From Macrothele yani (taxonomy: Eukaryota; Arthropoda; Arachnida; Araneae; Macrothelidae), in the NCBI GenBank assembly GCA_039090855.1, contig CM077028.1:66655054-66719053 (forward strand): a stretch of 64,000 bases of DNA, given 5' to 3'. Below the pieces are notes generated by a model. That model saw only the letters and a program-made list of their open reading frames with translations, made no database searches and was not told where the DNA came from. Within the stretch, counting starts at the first letter, position 1. Every line of letters begins with the position of its first letter. The position numbers were made by a program, and so were the translations under genes. Shown here piece by piece: positions 1-10,395 of the stretch.

Positions 1-106
1 TTATCCATGCCTTACCGGAATTCGAACCCGGATCCATCTTGGACGAACGATCGGAAGCCATCGTTTACACCAGTGATCGTCAACCTGGTCCCTGCCGCCC
101 ACTAGT
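1..106 (-). repeat. SINE-B fragment (tRNA-derived SINE, 5' half)
   Basis: This stretch matches the 5' tRNA-like half of the SINE seen in full at 29929-30146: the reverse complement has the B-box-like GGGTTCGAATTCCGG and the downstream CATGGAT segment. It is cut by the window edge, and its 5' end is diverged (the usual GGTGGCGCAGTGG is degraded). SINE-B is a ~218-bp element with a tRNA-like head and an A-rich tail. From 107 to 279 I see nothing recognisable. Confidence 0.75.
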
Positions 107-279
107 GGCCGATTCAAGCTTTCGTGGTGGGCGGTGGGGGTTGTTACAAATTTTGTTCTTCCGTCATATATCGAATGCATTACTAACAACTTCGGGTGTT
201 TGACTTTTTAAGATACGCTTTTGCAATTTACTTTTGAATTCCATCTCTAAACTTTGAATATAGATAATAATTAAATCAA

Positions 280-900
280 ATTAGTGAAATCATGCAATGC
301 ATTGATTATTATAAGCTTTTCAACATTCCAGAAATCATTACTCAAGTTATGAGAATAATGGCTGTGGAATAAACCTCGCTCCTGAGCTCTGACCTTTGAC
401 CTCATTTCGATTCTGAGCCCTGACCTTTGACCTCATTTCGATATTGTTCCGGAGGTAACAGAACCGGTTCAGTATACCTCCGGAACAATATGATAACGTT
501 TTGTCGCAATCGAAGCATTTTTACGTAAGCTATGACGCATATGAGCAATGGAATGGATCCCGCTTTTATATCCTGACCTTTGACTCCATTTCGCCCATTT
601 TCAATTAGGTTTATCCCCAGACGGTTCCCTATCGCATATCAAAATTTCATCGAAATCGAACCTCTTTTACGCAAGTTATGACGCATAAGAGCAATGGAAC
701 GGATCCCGCTCCTATGTCCTGAACATTCGACCCCATTTCGCCCATTTTCAATTGTGTTCGTTCCCAGGTTATCCCCTACCACATACAAACATGTCATCGA
801 AATCGAACAATTTTTACGCGAGTTATCGTGCGGACGGACAGACAGACGGACAAAGGTGGAGCATAAACGCTTCTTCAACCTACGGTTGGAAAGCGAAAAC
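280..900 (+). repeat. DR1-bearing interspersed repeat, copy 1
   Basis: First of three related copies (others 13035-13555 inverted and 14530-15082). It is built of degenerate ~130-bp internal units, each with a TGACCTTTGACC-type block followed by an ATGACGCATAAGAGCAATGG-type block. Perfect direct repeats with one-base spacing (TGACCT-T-TGACCT) lie at 390-402 and 421-433, with a one-mismatch version at 574-586. The right end reads GGTTGGAAAGCG and the left end has its approximate inverse at 313-324. No coding capacity is visible. The class is unknown; the inverted ends suggest a non-autonomous DNA transposon. Confidence 0.75.
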
Positions 901-1089
901 AAGGTAATCCGTAAATACAGTATGTTGAGGATAACACAAAAACGTTTTATTAATGATGTAGATCACGCACAAAATAATATAAGAAGAAATTAAATGCGAA
1001 AAAACTTTTTCCTCTTCTTGCAGGGAATGGTTATCTGCAGAGCTAAAACAGCACAACGTTAAACAAGAGAGCAAATATGATTTCGATAG

Positions 1090-1353
1090 TGGTGGATACT
1101 AAAAACTCTGGCAAAATAAAAAAAAATGCTTGCGTTATATCCAAATATGTGGAAAATTATATTTAATTTATTGATACCTTTCCGTACCTCATATCTTGTA
1201 GAATCAGGGTTTAGTGCTGTCAATCATATTATCACCAAACAGAGAATTCGTCATAATATCACCGAAAGAGGAGACCTTCGATTGTTCCTTACGAAAATTG
1301 AACCAGATATCAAATATTTAGTCTCGCACCATCAGCCTCAAGGATCTCATTAA
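1090..1353 (+). pseudogene. hAT-family transposase C-terminal fragment
   Basis: The open frame at 1126-1353 encodes a segment with LLIPFRTSYLVESGFSAVN followed by RIRHNITERGDLRLFLTKI. This is the C-terminal dimerisation region of hAT transposases of the ZBED5/FAM200/SCAND3-like group (LPFSTTYLCEAGFSA, then an N-x-x-x-DLR block and an IEP motif). A stop just upstream and the A-run at 1117-1126 suggest an indel disconnecting it from earlier coding sequence. No N-terminal BED finger or catalytic part is visible nearby, so this is a dead fragment. Confidence 0.75.
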
Positions 1354-1501
1354 TCATTAATTAAAGGTAATTTAAATAAACTTTTTGGTTTTCACATTTG
1401 ACTTTCATTTTCTTCAATTTAAACAGCTCCCGCACTAGTAGGCGCTGTATGGATGGAAGTGCAGAAATTAATTAAAATGAAATAATCTATGTATAAACAT
1501 A

Positions 1502-2720
1502 CACTGAAGTGCCAGAAAAGCTGGTACACCAGTCTAATACTTAATAGGTGCCCCACGGAAGCGCAGGACTGCAGAAATGCGACGGGCATGGACACCACTG
1601 GCTTCTGGAAATATGCTGTAGGCAATGCACACCATACTTGCTGCAGAGCGTTCCACAATTCGGGTGTATTCCGAGGTCTCGGATTCCTGTGTTCGATAGC
1701 GCGTTACACGGCATCCCAAATGCGTTCTATCACGTTCAGATCTAGGAACTTGGGTGGGTTTAGCAACACCCCAAACTCAGATGAATGCTCCTCTAACCAT
1801 AATGTGGCGTCCCGACACTTGCGTGGAAGTACATTGTCCTGTTGGAACAGGCCCAACCCATCAGCATGAATGCAGGACATGAACGGGTGTACCCCGTCAG
1901 AAAGGATGCGCACATAGCGTTGGCCGGTCACAGACGTTTGTAGACGTACCAGGGGTCCCAGTGAAGTCCATCTAAGCACACCCCATACCATTACGGACCC
2001 CCCACCATCCGGTACAGTTCCTTGTTGACAGGTGGGATCCATGGCTTCATGGGGTTTGCGCCACACAGTAATCCTTCCATCTGCCCGATACAGTAGGAAA
2101 TGCGACTCGTCAGACCAGGCTACTTGTTTCCAGTCATCAAGTGTCGAGTGGCGGTGTTGCCGTGCCCAAGCGAGGCGCATAGCTCTGTGTCGTGCACCCA
2201 TCAAAGGGACTCGAGTTGGGCGTCGGCTCCTAAAGCCCATATCGTGCAGGGTACGTTGCACAGTCCGGACGCTGATGCTTGTTGAGGCTCCAGCATTGAA
2301 TTCCGATGATACCTGCGAGAGTGTTGCACGCCTATCGCATGAAACGATTCTTGACAGCCGACGATGGTCACACTCACCCAATGTCTTTTTACAGCCACAA
2401 TGGTATCGTAGGTTGGAGGTTTTGCCGGAATTCTTGTAGTCACGGTACACCCTTGCAATGGTCGTCCGTGAAAATCCGAACTTCGTTTCTACCTCCGAAA
2501 TACTATGGCCCATCTCACGAGCGCCAACTATGACATCGCGTTGAAAATAGCTTAAATCGTTATTACTTGTCATTATCATGCCGAAAACAGCTCTGACAGC
2601 TGGCAAGGATGTCTATCGCTTTATATACGCACTGGCGGACGCAACCGAGTACGCGCATAGGTGACGTTGCTATGTATTTTGCATAAGCTCGTCTGTACAA
2701 GTTTTTCTGGCACTTCAGTG
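1502..2720 (-). mobile_element. Tc1/mariner element, DD36E type, with intact TIRs
   Basis: A 1219-bp element flanked by TA at 1500-1501 and 2721-2722. Both ends begin CACTGAAGTGCCAGAAAA and match for at least 18 bp. It encodes one minus-strand transposase, which is broken. The related element at 52458 starts with the same CACTGAAGTGCC, so they belong to one lineage. Length and the TA target are standard for Tc1 elements. Confidence 0.92.
1534..2606 (-). pseudogene. Tc1-like transposase, frameshifted near C terminus
   Basis: The main frame (1704-2606, up to 300 codons) has an N-terminal paired-type helix-turn-helix (DVIVGAREMGHSISEVETKF), a second DNA-binding helix region ending RPTRVPLMGARHR, then catalytic WSDESHF, FQQDN and DLNVIERIWD. 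There are 36 residues between the second Asp and the Glu, so DD36E by the usual count. The likely start is the internal Met before TSNNDLSYFQ. Reading then shifts frame after IWDAV: the C-terminal ending recurs in two other frames (WNALQQVWCALPTAYFQK and AAVLRFRGAPIKY). All three acidic residues survive, but the protein is not continuous. Confidence 0.9.
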
Positions 2721-2722
2721 TA

Positions 2723-4620
2723 CATAAAGTATAAATAAAAGATACATTTAAGTACATACTGTTTACAAATCCTCCCCTCTAAAAATTATTTCGCACTTGC
2801 GCTAAATTGAGTTACTGCGGCACCTGTATCGCAGGTAAGGAAATTTTACCATCAACAAAAATACAAAAGTGGGCGGTACGTATTAAAAGGTTAACGACCG
2901 CTGGTTTAGACCATTACGTCACCGGGATGGCACAGATGCACTATATTGATAGGTTGTTCTGCAACGCCCTTAAAATTGCGCAGTTTTGGGGGTTAGTTGC
3001 TCAAGCTATTTTCTTAGGTTCGTAGCGTTTGTTTTATATCTTTTGACGGAATCTATGCGAAAGAATAATACGGGCGGCGTTAAAAGGTTTTTCCTTCTCT
3101 TATAGAACACTGCGAAACAAAGAAAAGCATTCGGTCTTCCGTTTTAAAGGATTTTTAGAGCCACACTCAACGAATAACGCATGAAATAGACCATTGCGTG
3201 ATTGTTATGGTACCCAGAATGAACTCTCTTCTAGTATAGTCTCGCTACCTATTCAGTAAAAATCCGCTCTAACGTTTTCCACGCTTCATAAGATGAGCTC
3301 CAAATCTCCAGGACAAAGTGACGGCGAATCTGCGGCATGAAATGAGCAAGGAAGAGAAAATAATATGTCCGTAAACCTCTTCAGAGTGGATTTCAACGAC
3401 ACTTATTGGAATTCAGATCACTCGAATCATATGACTCCATTATCGTTACTTACACTTTCCGAATACTGATGTTGAAAATGCATCTATCAAAGCGACTGAA
3501 AAGGATAAATTCCTGAGCTGCAATGGTTGAACATGAAACCATTTAAACCGAGGGGAGGTAAAAAAGATGTCCCGTTAATGGAAAAACCATCTGCGCCAAA
3601 CTGATAAAACCAAGTGCTTTATTTTCCCCAAAGCGTAAACATCGGCCCAATTTAATAAAAAAAATATTTTCAAGCGGTTTGTATTGAGTTAAAAAATGGT
3701 TTTAAGGCAGAAACATTAAAACAAACATAAATTTGTCTAATGTTATATTGATTTGATTCGGTGAAACAAAAACGTACAACACTTAAACAGGCGCGCATCA
3801 TCTCTTGTAACCGAAGGTTTTGACAATCTTGTCACACTAACACACACGTGCATCCATTTCGATTCTGTTGTGAGACACATGCATTCAAACCTGTTATATG
3901 TCTCTTCAACTGACGCTCATTGTAACATTTAGATTGCTCCAAAGAGATAAGAGCTTTCTAAAAACCATAACAGGTGAACAACCCAATTTTCTTTTTATAC
4001 CATGAGCCTCGCTGATCTTCATATTTCTCCCTCCCCGTTATTCCGATATCCCTTCCACATTTGCCCTTTTTCAACATCTGTACTCGATTTCATTTACTGA
4101 GAGGGGAATGCTTTATTTTCTGTTTTCATGCGGCAGTTGGGCTGGACATTTTTTCGTTAGAAGCACTTTGCTTTTCGTTTTTACAATTTCGAAATACATC
4201 CTATTACGCTGGCGGAAAAGAAGAAAACAATTCCAGTAGCCATTTTATGTCTAATTTCCGCTGTAATTCCGTACGTAAATACGTGCTTTGTTGCCTTAGC
4301 AACAAAACTTCGCTTTTCAAAGCTGATGCCGTGAAGTCATCTCATCCGAAGCATTCTGACATGGCGTCAGAGACCCGCTACGTCACACAATCTAAGTCGT
4401 TTCAACTACTCCCTATAAGTAAAAAAATGCTACGCCACAAATATTCGTTCAATGTTGGTGTTTTTTTAATTATTTACAAATAATTAAAAAACGTAATTCC
4501 CTTTACTTCTTTTGGAGCTGCAGAAGGATGGGGTCAATAAATACGCTGAATCCACGCGCGTTTTCAACAACGTAATTTCGGATATACAGTTCACTCACTG
4601 CACACGCTAAAAATGTAGAA
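2723..4620. other. No gene recognised; AT-rich stretch
   Basis: No protein with family resemblance is visible here. The longest open frame (4061-4483, +, 140 codons) is Ser/Phe-rich, has no motif I recognise and is probably chance. The palindrome GTTGCCTTAGCAAC at 4290-4303 fits the loose RFX/X-box pattern (GTNRCC, short spacer, RGYAAC); it is a single site and is only noted. Confidence 0.4.
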
Positions 4621-4886
4621 GTACAATCGTGGCCAAACGTTCTGCACCAGTAGACCAAAAGTAAATTTTTGACGTTTGAAGTCAACATATACAGCGTAAT
4701 GGTAAAGTCAGGAATACACATTATACATCATTTTAAAGTAAATTTTATGCTGAATTCACATATTTTTACAGAATGTTATTACGGGTAACAGAAGTGAAGT
4801 TACAAGCAAAAGCACAGCGTCTAGTCATAAAAAGCAAAAACTAGTGGAATTTGTGAAATTAGTGTACACTACATTATTGAAACTGT

Positions 4887-5386
4887 AACGTACCAGGAGA
4901 TGTGACGTACCTGCCAGAAGGACGCACACGACATAAAGGCAGATAGGAATCAGAATAAAACGTCCGCGTAGCTCAATTGGTAGAGTGACTTATTCCGGAA
5001 TGAGGGGATCCGCGTCCGAACCCCGGCGCGGATAAAAATGACGGAGAAATTTACTTCGTTATAATGGCGCCCGAACTATCCGGATGACCCGACCGTTCAA
5101 AATCTCGCAATGGTGTGATGTTATTTCCACACCGCGAGATAGGAAAAATAAGAGAATCCCTTCTCCAGCACTTCAGAAAAAAAAAAAAAAATAAGGGGGA
5201 GATGATGTAACGTACAAGGAGATGTGACGTACCTGCCAGAAGGACGCACACGACATAAAGGCAGATAGGAATCAGAATAAAACGTCCGCGTAGCTCAATT
5301 GGTAGAGTGACTTATTCCGGAATGAGGGGATCCGGGTTCGAACACCCCGGCGCGGAAAAAATGACGGAGAAATTTACTTCGTTATA
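4887..5386 (+). repeat. SINE-A: tandem pair of tRNA-like repeat units
   Basis: Two units in tandem with a period of 322 bp (starts 4887 and 5209). Each has a leader (GACGTACCTGCCAG...GGACGCACACG), a tRNA-like cloverleaf (4962-5032 and 5284-5356, starting GTCCGCGTAGCTCAATTGG with TTCGAAC in the second T arm) and a body starting TGACGGAGAAATTTACTTCG. Unit 1 ends in an A-run near 5175-5191. Unit 2 is cut about 30 bp after its tRNA-like part. The anticodon arm closes on a 6-nt loop (TCCGGA), so these are tRNA-derived repeats rather than functional tRNA genes. Confidence 0.8.
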
Positions 5387-5399
5387 AAACTTGCACGAC

Positions 5400-6460
5400 A
5401 CTTGAAATAACTCACCAAAAAGCAAAATACGCTTTAATATTTAATTGGATAACCACGGTTTCTTGCTAACAAAGTGCACCTTTAAGGCATGGAACTAATG
5501 AGCTTCTCTAGTTGTCCATTGGTGATATCATGGTGCCATACGGCCCTTACAGACTCAATTAAGACTGTTTTAGAGATGGGTCCTTGTTGACGGATCTTTT
5601 ACTTCAATCTCGCCACAGATTCTCCATGGGATTAAGATCCGGTAACTGTGCCGGCCCCTGAACTTTTCTTATAACTTTTCGATTAAACCACTCGTCAACC
5701 AACTTTGACCGATGACATGGGCGTTATCGTCCTGAAAGATAAATTTCCGCAAACCCATGTCTTGTGCAGATGGTAGCAGTTTGGACTCCAAAATATCCAC
5801 ATATTTCGATCCATTCAATGTGCCAACACCACTGGCTGAAATACAAGACCATAACATCACCGAATGTGGGTGCTTGATTATTGGCTGGGTGCAGCATGCC
5901 TTATATCTTTCACCAGCCTGACGACGTACATAATATTTTCCATTATTAGCGGAAATAGTAACAGTTGTTTCATCACTGAAAATAAAAATTTTCCATTCAT
6001 CAACAGTCCAATTCTCGTGTGCTTTCGCCCAAGCAATTCTTTTGAGCCGTTGCTGTTCAATAACGAAAGGTTTTCGTGCAGTCAGTCCATTTTCTTGTAG
6101 CCTACGACGAACTGTACGTGCAGATGCAATAATGCCTACTTCATTCTCCCACTCATTTTTTAAATCAGTGTCTGTTTTAAACCTTGATTTTAAGGTACGA
6201 CGAATCAACATGCTATCATCACGTTCAGTACAAAGCCTTGGTCGACCTGTTCTTTTTCTGTTTCCCACACATCCAGTTTCTGCAGCTCTTTTAATGGTGC
6301 GCAAGACAGTGGAATGATCACAGCCACATTTAACTACAACTTTAAGACAACTGAATCCGAGTTCATGCAAAGTAATAATTTTTGCTCTGGTTTGAAGAGG
6401 TAGAACCAATTTTCGGATCTTTGACATTCCAAAATTTAAATATCCCCAGGAATTCTGCAA
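5400..6460 (-). pseudogene. Tc1-like transposase relic
   Basis: The frame at 5669-6460 (263 codons) shows the N-terminal helix-turn-helix (TRAKIITLHELGFS), the GRPR-type linker (KRTGRPRLC), a second HTH ending RRLQENGLTARKP, catalytic IFSDETTV (first Asp) and FIFQDDNAH (second Asp). The third acidic motif (DLNPMENLWRD) lies in another frame downstream near 5610-5650, so a frameshift separates it, and further stops follow toward 5400. Clear TIRs were not found. The neighbouring SINE-A and array suggest it was inserted into, or flanked by, other repeats inside the 4624-8625 element. Confidence 0.85.
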
Positions 6461-6585
6461 AAACTTCTCTCAACTGACTACAAGCAGCTGCGTTCTAAAT
6501 CGGCAGACGATTCTACATCCTTTTATATGTCACTAGAGGACATCGAAAAAAGCTATAGTGGATTAGAGGGTTGCGAACGCTTTTT

Positions 6586-8400
6586 AGCACGTCTTTTGTA
6601 AAAAAAGATCGTGCTTATGTTATCAGTTTGTCCGTCCGTCTGTACCCACGATATCTCTGCAACTATTAGACCGATTTGAAATTTTTTTTTGCATTGCGAA
6701 GCTTGAATTATGCGAATGATGATACTTTATTTCGTTTTATTTTACGATATACAACTTCGCCGCTAGAGGGCGTAAATGCAGATGATGTCGAATTCAAAAA
6801 TACGTTTTATTCCACATATTTGCTTCTAAACATCCGATTAAAAAAATTGTTTTATTTTTCGATTCCATTAATGTCGAAGAGTATTTTAGATACAGTTACT
6901 TTTTCAAATTACGCATAGATTTTACGCCATGGGGCGTAAAAGTAAATTACATTTTTACCGATAACTCTTCTTCTAAACCTCCGATTTGAAAAACTTTTTC
7001 TTCAGCAGATACATCTCCTGATGGAAAATCTTTTGCATATAATTTTAAATTTTTGTAAATAATACTTTGGCCACCAGGGGGCGTAAAAGCTAATTTTTGC
7101 TTCTGATGTATTTGCCACAAAATCTGAGCTTCTAAAATATCGATAGAAAAAACTGTTTCAGGGACTAATGCCACTCACATCAATAAACCTTTTCGCAATA
7201 TTTTCTTCTTAAAGTATTCCACAGTTTCTCCGCCAAGGGGCGTAGATGTATATCTTATTTTTGTCAATATCTCTACTTCTAGGAGCCTGATTTGAAAAAT
7301 TCCTTCTTTGTTGGACAGTGTTTTCCGTATGACATGTTTTTCATATAATTTCAAAAATTTCAAGTAATTCATAAACTTTCCGCTAGGGGGCGTAGAAGTA
7401 AATTGCGTTTCCCCCTATATCTCTGCTTCTAAATCTCCGATTGGAAAAATTCTTTCTGCACCGGATACAGCTCCTGATGGGAAATACTTTGCACATAATT
7501 TCTAATTTTTCTAAAAAGTTGTTGGGCCACCAGGAGGCGTAAATTTTAATTTCCGCTTCTGGTGTATTTGCAGCAAAATATGAGCTTCTAAATTCTCGAT
7601 TGAAAAAAAAGTCGTTTGTTGACCGATACTACTCATGTCGACAAGCCTTTTAGGGACATTTTCTTCTTGAAATAATGCATGGTTTCTACGCCAGGAGGCG
7701 TAGATGTATACCTTATTTTTGTCAATATCTCTACTTCTAAGAGTCGGATTTGAAAAATTTCTTCATTGTTGGACAGTGTTTCCAATGCAAAATGTGTTTC
7801 CTATAAATTCAAAATTTTCAAATAAATCATAGACTTTCCGATTGGGAGCACAAAGGTAAATTGCGTTTTCTGCGTTACTTCTGCTCCTAAAGCTCCGATT
7901 TGAAAAATTCTTCCTGTATCGCATACAAGAAGACCTCATGGAAAATATTTTTCACATAATTTCTAATGTTTGGTAAAGAATGGTTTGGCCACCAAGACCC
8001 ATAAGTGTTAATTTCTGCTTCTGATGTATTTGTAGCAAAATCTGGACTCCTGAAAACTCGACTAAATTTTTTTTTCTTGGACCGATACCGCTCATATCGA
8101 TATACCTTTCGAGAATACTTTCTTCCTAAAATAATGCATGGTTTTCCCACCAGGGGACGTAAAGTGACATCTTATTTTTGTCGATATTTCTCTTTCTAAG
8201 AGTTCGTAAGCTCACGATTACGTTTACAGCAATATCAGAGGGATAAAAAACCCGATTGAAAAACTTCTTTCTTCAGTCAGATACTATTGTCTTCCATACC
8301 GGTTCCATTGACTTTGAATAGCTTTGATAAATTTAATTTGCCTCAGAACGGATACAAAAGACGTGCTTATTACACCCGAAAATTCGGTGTCATCTTTCTT
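6586..8400 (+). repeat. CTCF-like-core tandem array element, copy 1
   Basis: Starts AGCACGTCTTTTGTA and ends with its inverse TACAAAAGACGTGCT (8353-8367), followed by the palindrome-like ACACCCGAAAATTCGGTGT at 8373-8390. Between are ~155-bp monomers in A-B-C order. Cores seen: 6760 CCGCTAGAGGGCG, 6925 CGCCATGGGGCG, 7071 CCACCAGGGGGCG, 7230 CCGCCAAGGGGCG, 7380 CCGCTAGGGGGCG, 7527 CCACCAGGAGGCG, 7689 CGCCAGGAGGCG and 8147 CCACCAGGGGACG, plus decayed ones near 7838 and 7989. Each monomer also has a CTTCTAAA...CGATTTGAAAAATTC block. Open frames inside are shadows of the repeat. Two more copies exist at 35290 and 61322. Confidence 0.85.
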
Positions 8401-8645
8401 GTTTAGAACTGGATTTGTATTTCCTCACTTGTACATGTTTTCTTGTAACTTCACTTCTGTTACTGGTAGTACCGTTCTGTAAACATATTTGAATTCAGCA
8501 TAAAATATTCTTGAAAATTATGTATAATATGTACTCCTGACTTGCACATACACCTTCGATAAGTTGACTTCAAACATCAAAAATTGGCTTTCTGTCTGCT
8601 GGTGCAGGATCTTTGGCCACGACTGTAATCTGATTCAAGGCAAAC

Positions 8646-9844
8646 CCGTGTTTTCGTTCGTTTGTTAATTTATATGTGCATTAATTCACTGCGGTAATTA
8701 AAATTAAATTCCAAAATTAAACATGCTAACCAATGTTTTCTAGGGTTCGTTTATATTTCTGTGAACTAACTGATTGTGAGTTTACTGACTTACCAATATG
8801 TAACATTCATTTAATTTAATTACAACTACTGTTGGTAATAACACGAAGCGTATTAGCTAACCTGCGTCATACAGCTGTTACGTCATACGTGGAAACAGTT
8901 TCATCCGGGAAGCAGTTTGGAGTCATTGAACAGCTGCTCGAAAAGCTATGCGGCACGTCACAAGTACTTATCTCTCAGATGTCTCTAATGGCAATGACGT
9001 GTATTATACATACAACATTAACACCCCACATTTACCAACAATGTAATTTATTGAACAATTGTTTAATTAATTTAATTTCGTTCTGTTTTAGTACCTGTTA
9101 ATTTTGACGGGTTGTGGCTAATTTAAACAAAACATTGAAGCAAAGATACACTTGCAGTAGATTCCCCTTGTGTCTTATAAATGGTGAAACACCGTGGACA
9201 CTGTCTTCTCTGACTATTAGTAAAATAAAGCATGGGAATAGTGAGAAAACCGGCTCCAGGTGAGTTCATCGAAGACGAAATCATCGAACGGGGACTTCAT
9301 CGCAGGGCAAGTGTTTCGAAAATCAGAACATTAGGTGAAATAATCGAAATGTAAAAACCCCGAATGCGAGATCGCCAAAAGATCATTTCATCGTAATGCA
9401 TATTTTTCGAAAATTACGAGTATACGTAAATGGAATCCTGTCCGAGGAATAATAGACGTAATTTATAGGACCAGGTTGGAAATTTCCTTTTGTTGGCTAA
9501 GCGTATGAATTGAAGAAAGTTTTTCAATGTTATACACAATAGAACCTGCTTATAACGAGTCCCTATTTAACAAGTAAAATTCAATGAAATTTCATATTTA
9601 GCAAGGCAGAGAAAATCTTCTGCATGATGCCCTGGAATGAATTAATAGAACTGACGGCATGCAATATGAAACTGCGAAAACGCAAGGTAATCTTGGTGTG
9701 CTAGTGAAAGAATGCTGATAGAAAAACACTGCTGAGATAAAAGAAGAAAGCCGAAGACTCGGGATTAGGCTTTTGCGATTAAAGCCTGAAATTTTGCGCG
9801 TTTGAAAATCATTAGACGTGGGGGTATTCAAAAATCACTTCAGA
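8646..9844. other. No gene recognised
   Basis: Mostly AT-rich sequence without recognisable coding content. At 9255-9400 there is a cluster of ATCGAA motifs (TTCATCGAAGACGAAATCAT and neighbours). A similar cluster is at 18410-18530, possibly a shared decayed repeat. The 77-codon minus frame at 9598-9831 has no family resemblance. Confidence 0.35.
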
Positions 9845-10160
9845 ATTCGAAATGACCGCCATTTTGAGAAATGGCTTACCAACTTATTTTTGATAAGTTT
9901 TGTTTCAGTTCTCTTTCATTTTAAACCTGGAAATAAGCAAAAAGACAGTTAATTTTCACACAAAAAAAAAGCTCAATTTCAATTTCGAACGCCATTTTGA
10001 AAAATGGCCTCTATGTTGGAAAATCGCTTTCTTGTTAATTTTTCCAGAAGGTCCGTCCTCTTTTATTTATAAACCTGAAAAACAAGCAAAAAGACGGTTA
10101 ATTTTCAGAAAAAAAATTTTGAGTTTGGATGCCGTTTTGAAAAATACCAGCCATTTTGAA
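9845..10160. repeat. ~139-bp tandem repeat with CCATTTTGAAAAATGG palindromes
   Basis: Units begin near 9850, 9991 and 10130. Each opens with a short near-palindrome (GCCATTTTGAGAAATGGC, GCCATTTTGAAAAATGGC, then a decayed copy) and continues with AACCTG, AATAAGCAAAAAGACAGTTA and TTTTCA blocks. About 2.3 units are present. No coding signal. Confidence 0.7.
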
Positions 10161-10164
10161 TTCT

Positions 10165-10395
10165 GTAGTGTTACACGGCGGTCCTGCCGAGTCGGCCGGT
10201 AACGGTGCTTGGAACCTATCATGCAATTTAGTTGGCCGCGGCACGAGGTGTGAATCTCAGGTGCACCGCTGCACTCAAAGATTCACACCAGAACATAAAA
10301 AAATGAAAATTGGAAGAATGACCCGAAGCGTGAGGCTTGGGTGAATCCACCGTGTGAACAAAATAACAACAACAATAAAGAAATAAAATAAAATA
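10165..10395 (+). repeat. Probable tRNA-derived SINE (SINE-D) with A-rich tail
   Basis: A GC-rich head (GGTCCTGCCGAGTCGGCCGG) is followed by GTGTGAATCTCAGGTGCACC, and the segment ends in an AAATAAAATAAAATAAAA tail at 10376-10398. This fits Pol III SINE organisation, with box A and box B only approximate. No second copy is seen in the window and no TSD was found. Confidence 0.5.

Larger units (their letters stand above)
4624..8625. mobile_element. Inverted-arm (fold-back) element flanked by TA, filled with nested insertions
   Basis: Two inverted arms of about 190 bp lie at 4624-4813 and ~8433-8625. The outer ends read CAATCGTGGCCAAACGTTC and, inverted, CAGTCGTGGCCAAAGATCC. TA dinucleotides flank both ends (4622-4623 and 8626-8627). 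The arms share further blocks (GTTTGAAGTCAAC, TGCTGAATTCA, AACAGAAGTGAAGTTACAAG). The interior is occupied by a SINE-A pair, a Tc1 relic and a large tandem array, so the original element was probably only ~0.5 kb. A third arm-like piece lies at 55239-55301. The CAGTCGTGGCCAAA end resembles TIR starts of some Tc1 elements. Confidence 0.7.

Noticed and set aside
4061..4483. 140-codon plus-strand frame with a hydrophobic start
   Set aside because: No domain, signal sequence or splice context that I can support; AT-rich composition makes such frames common.
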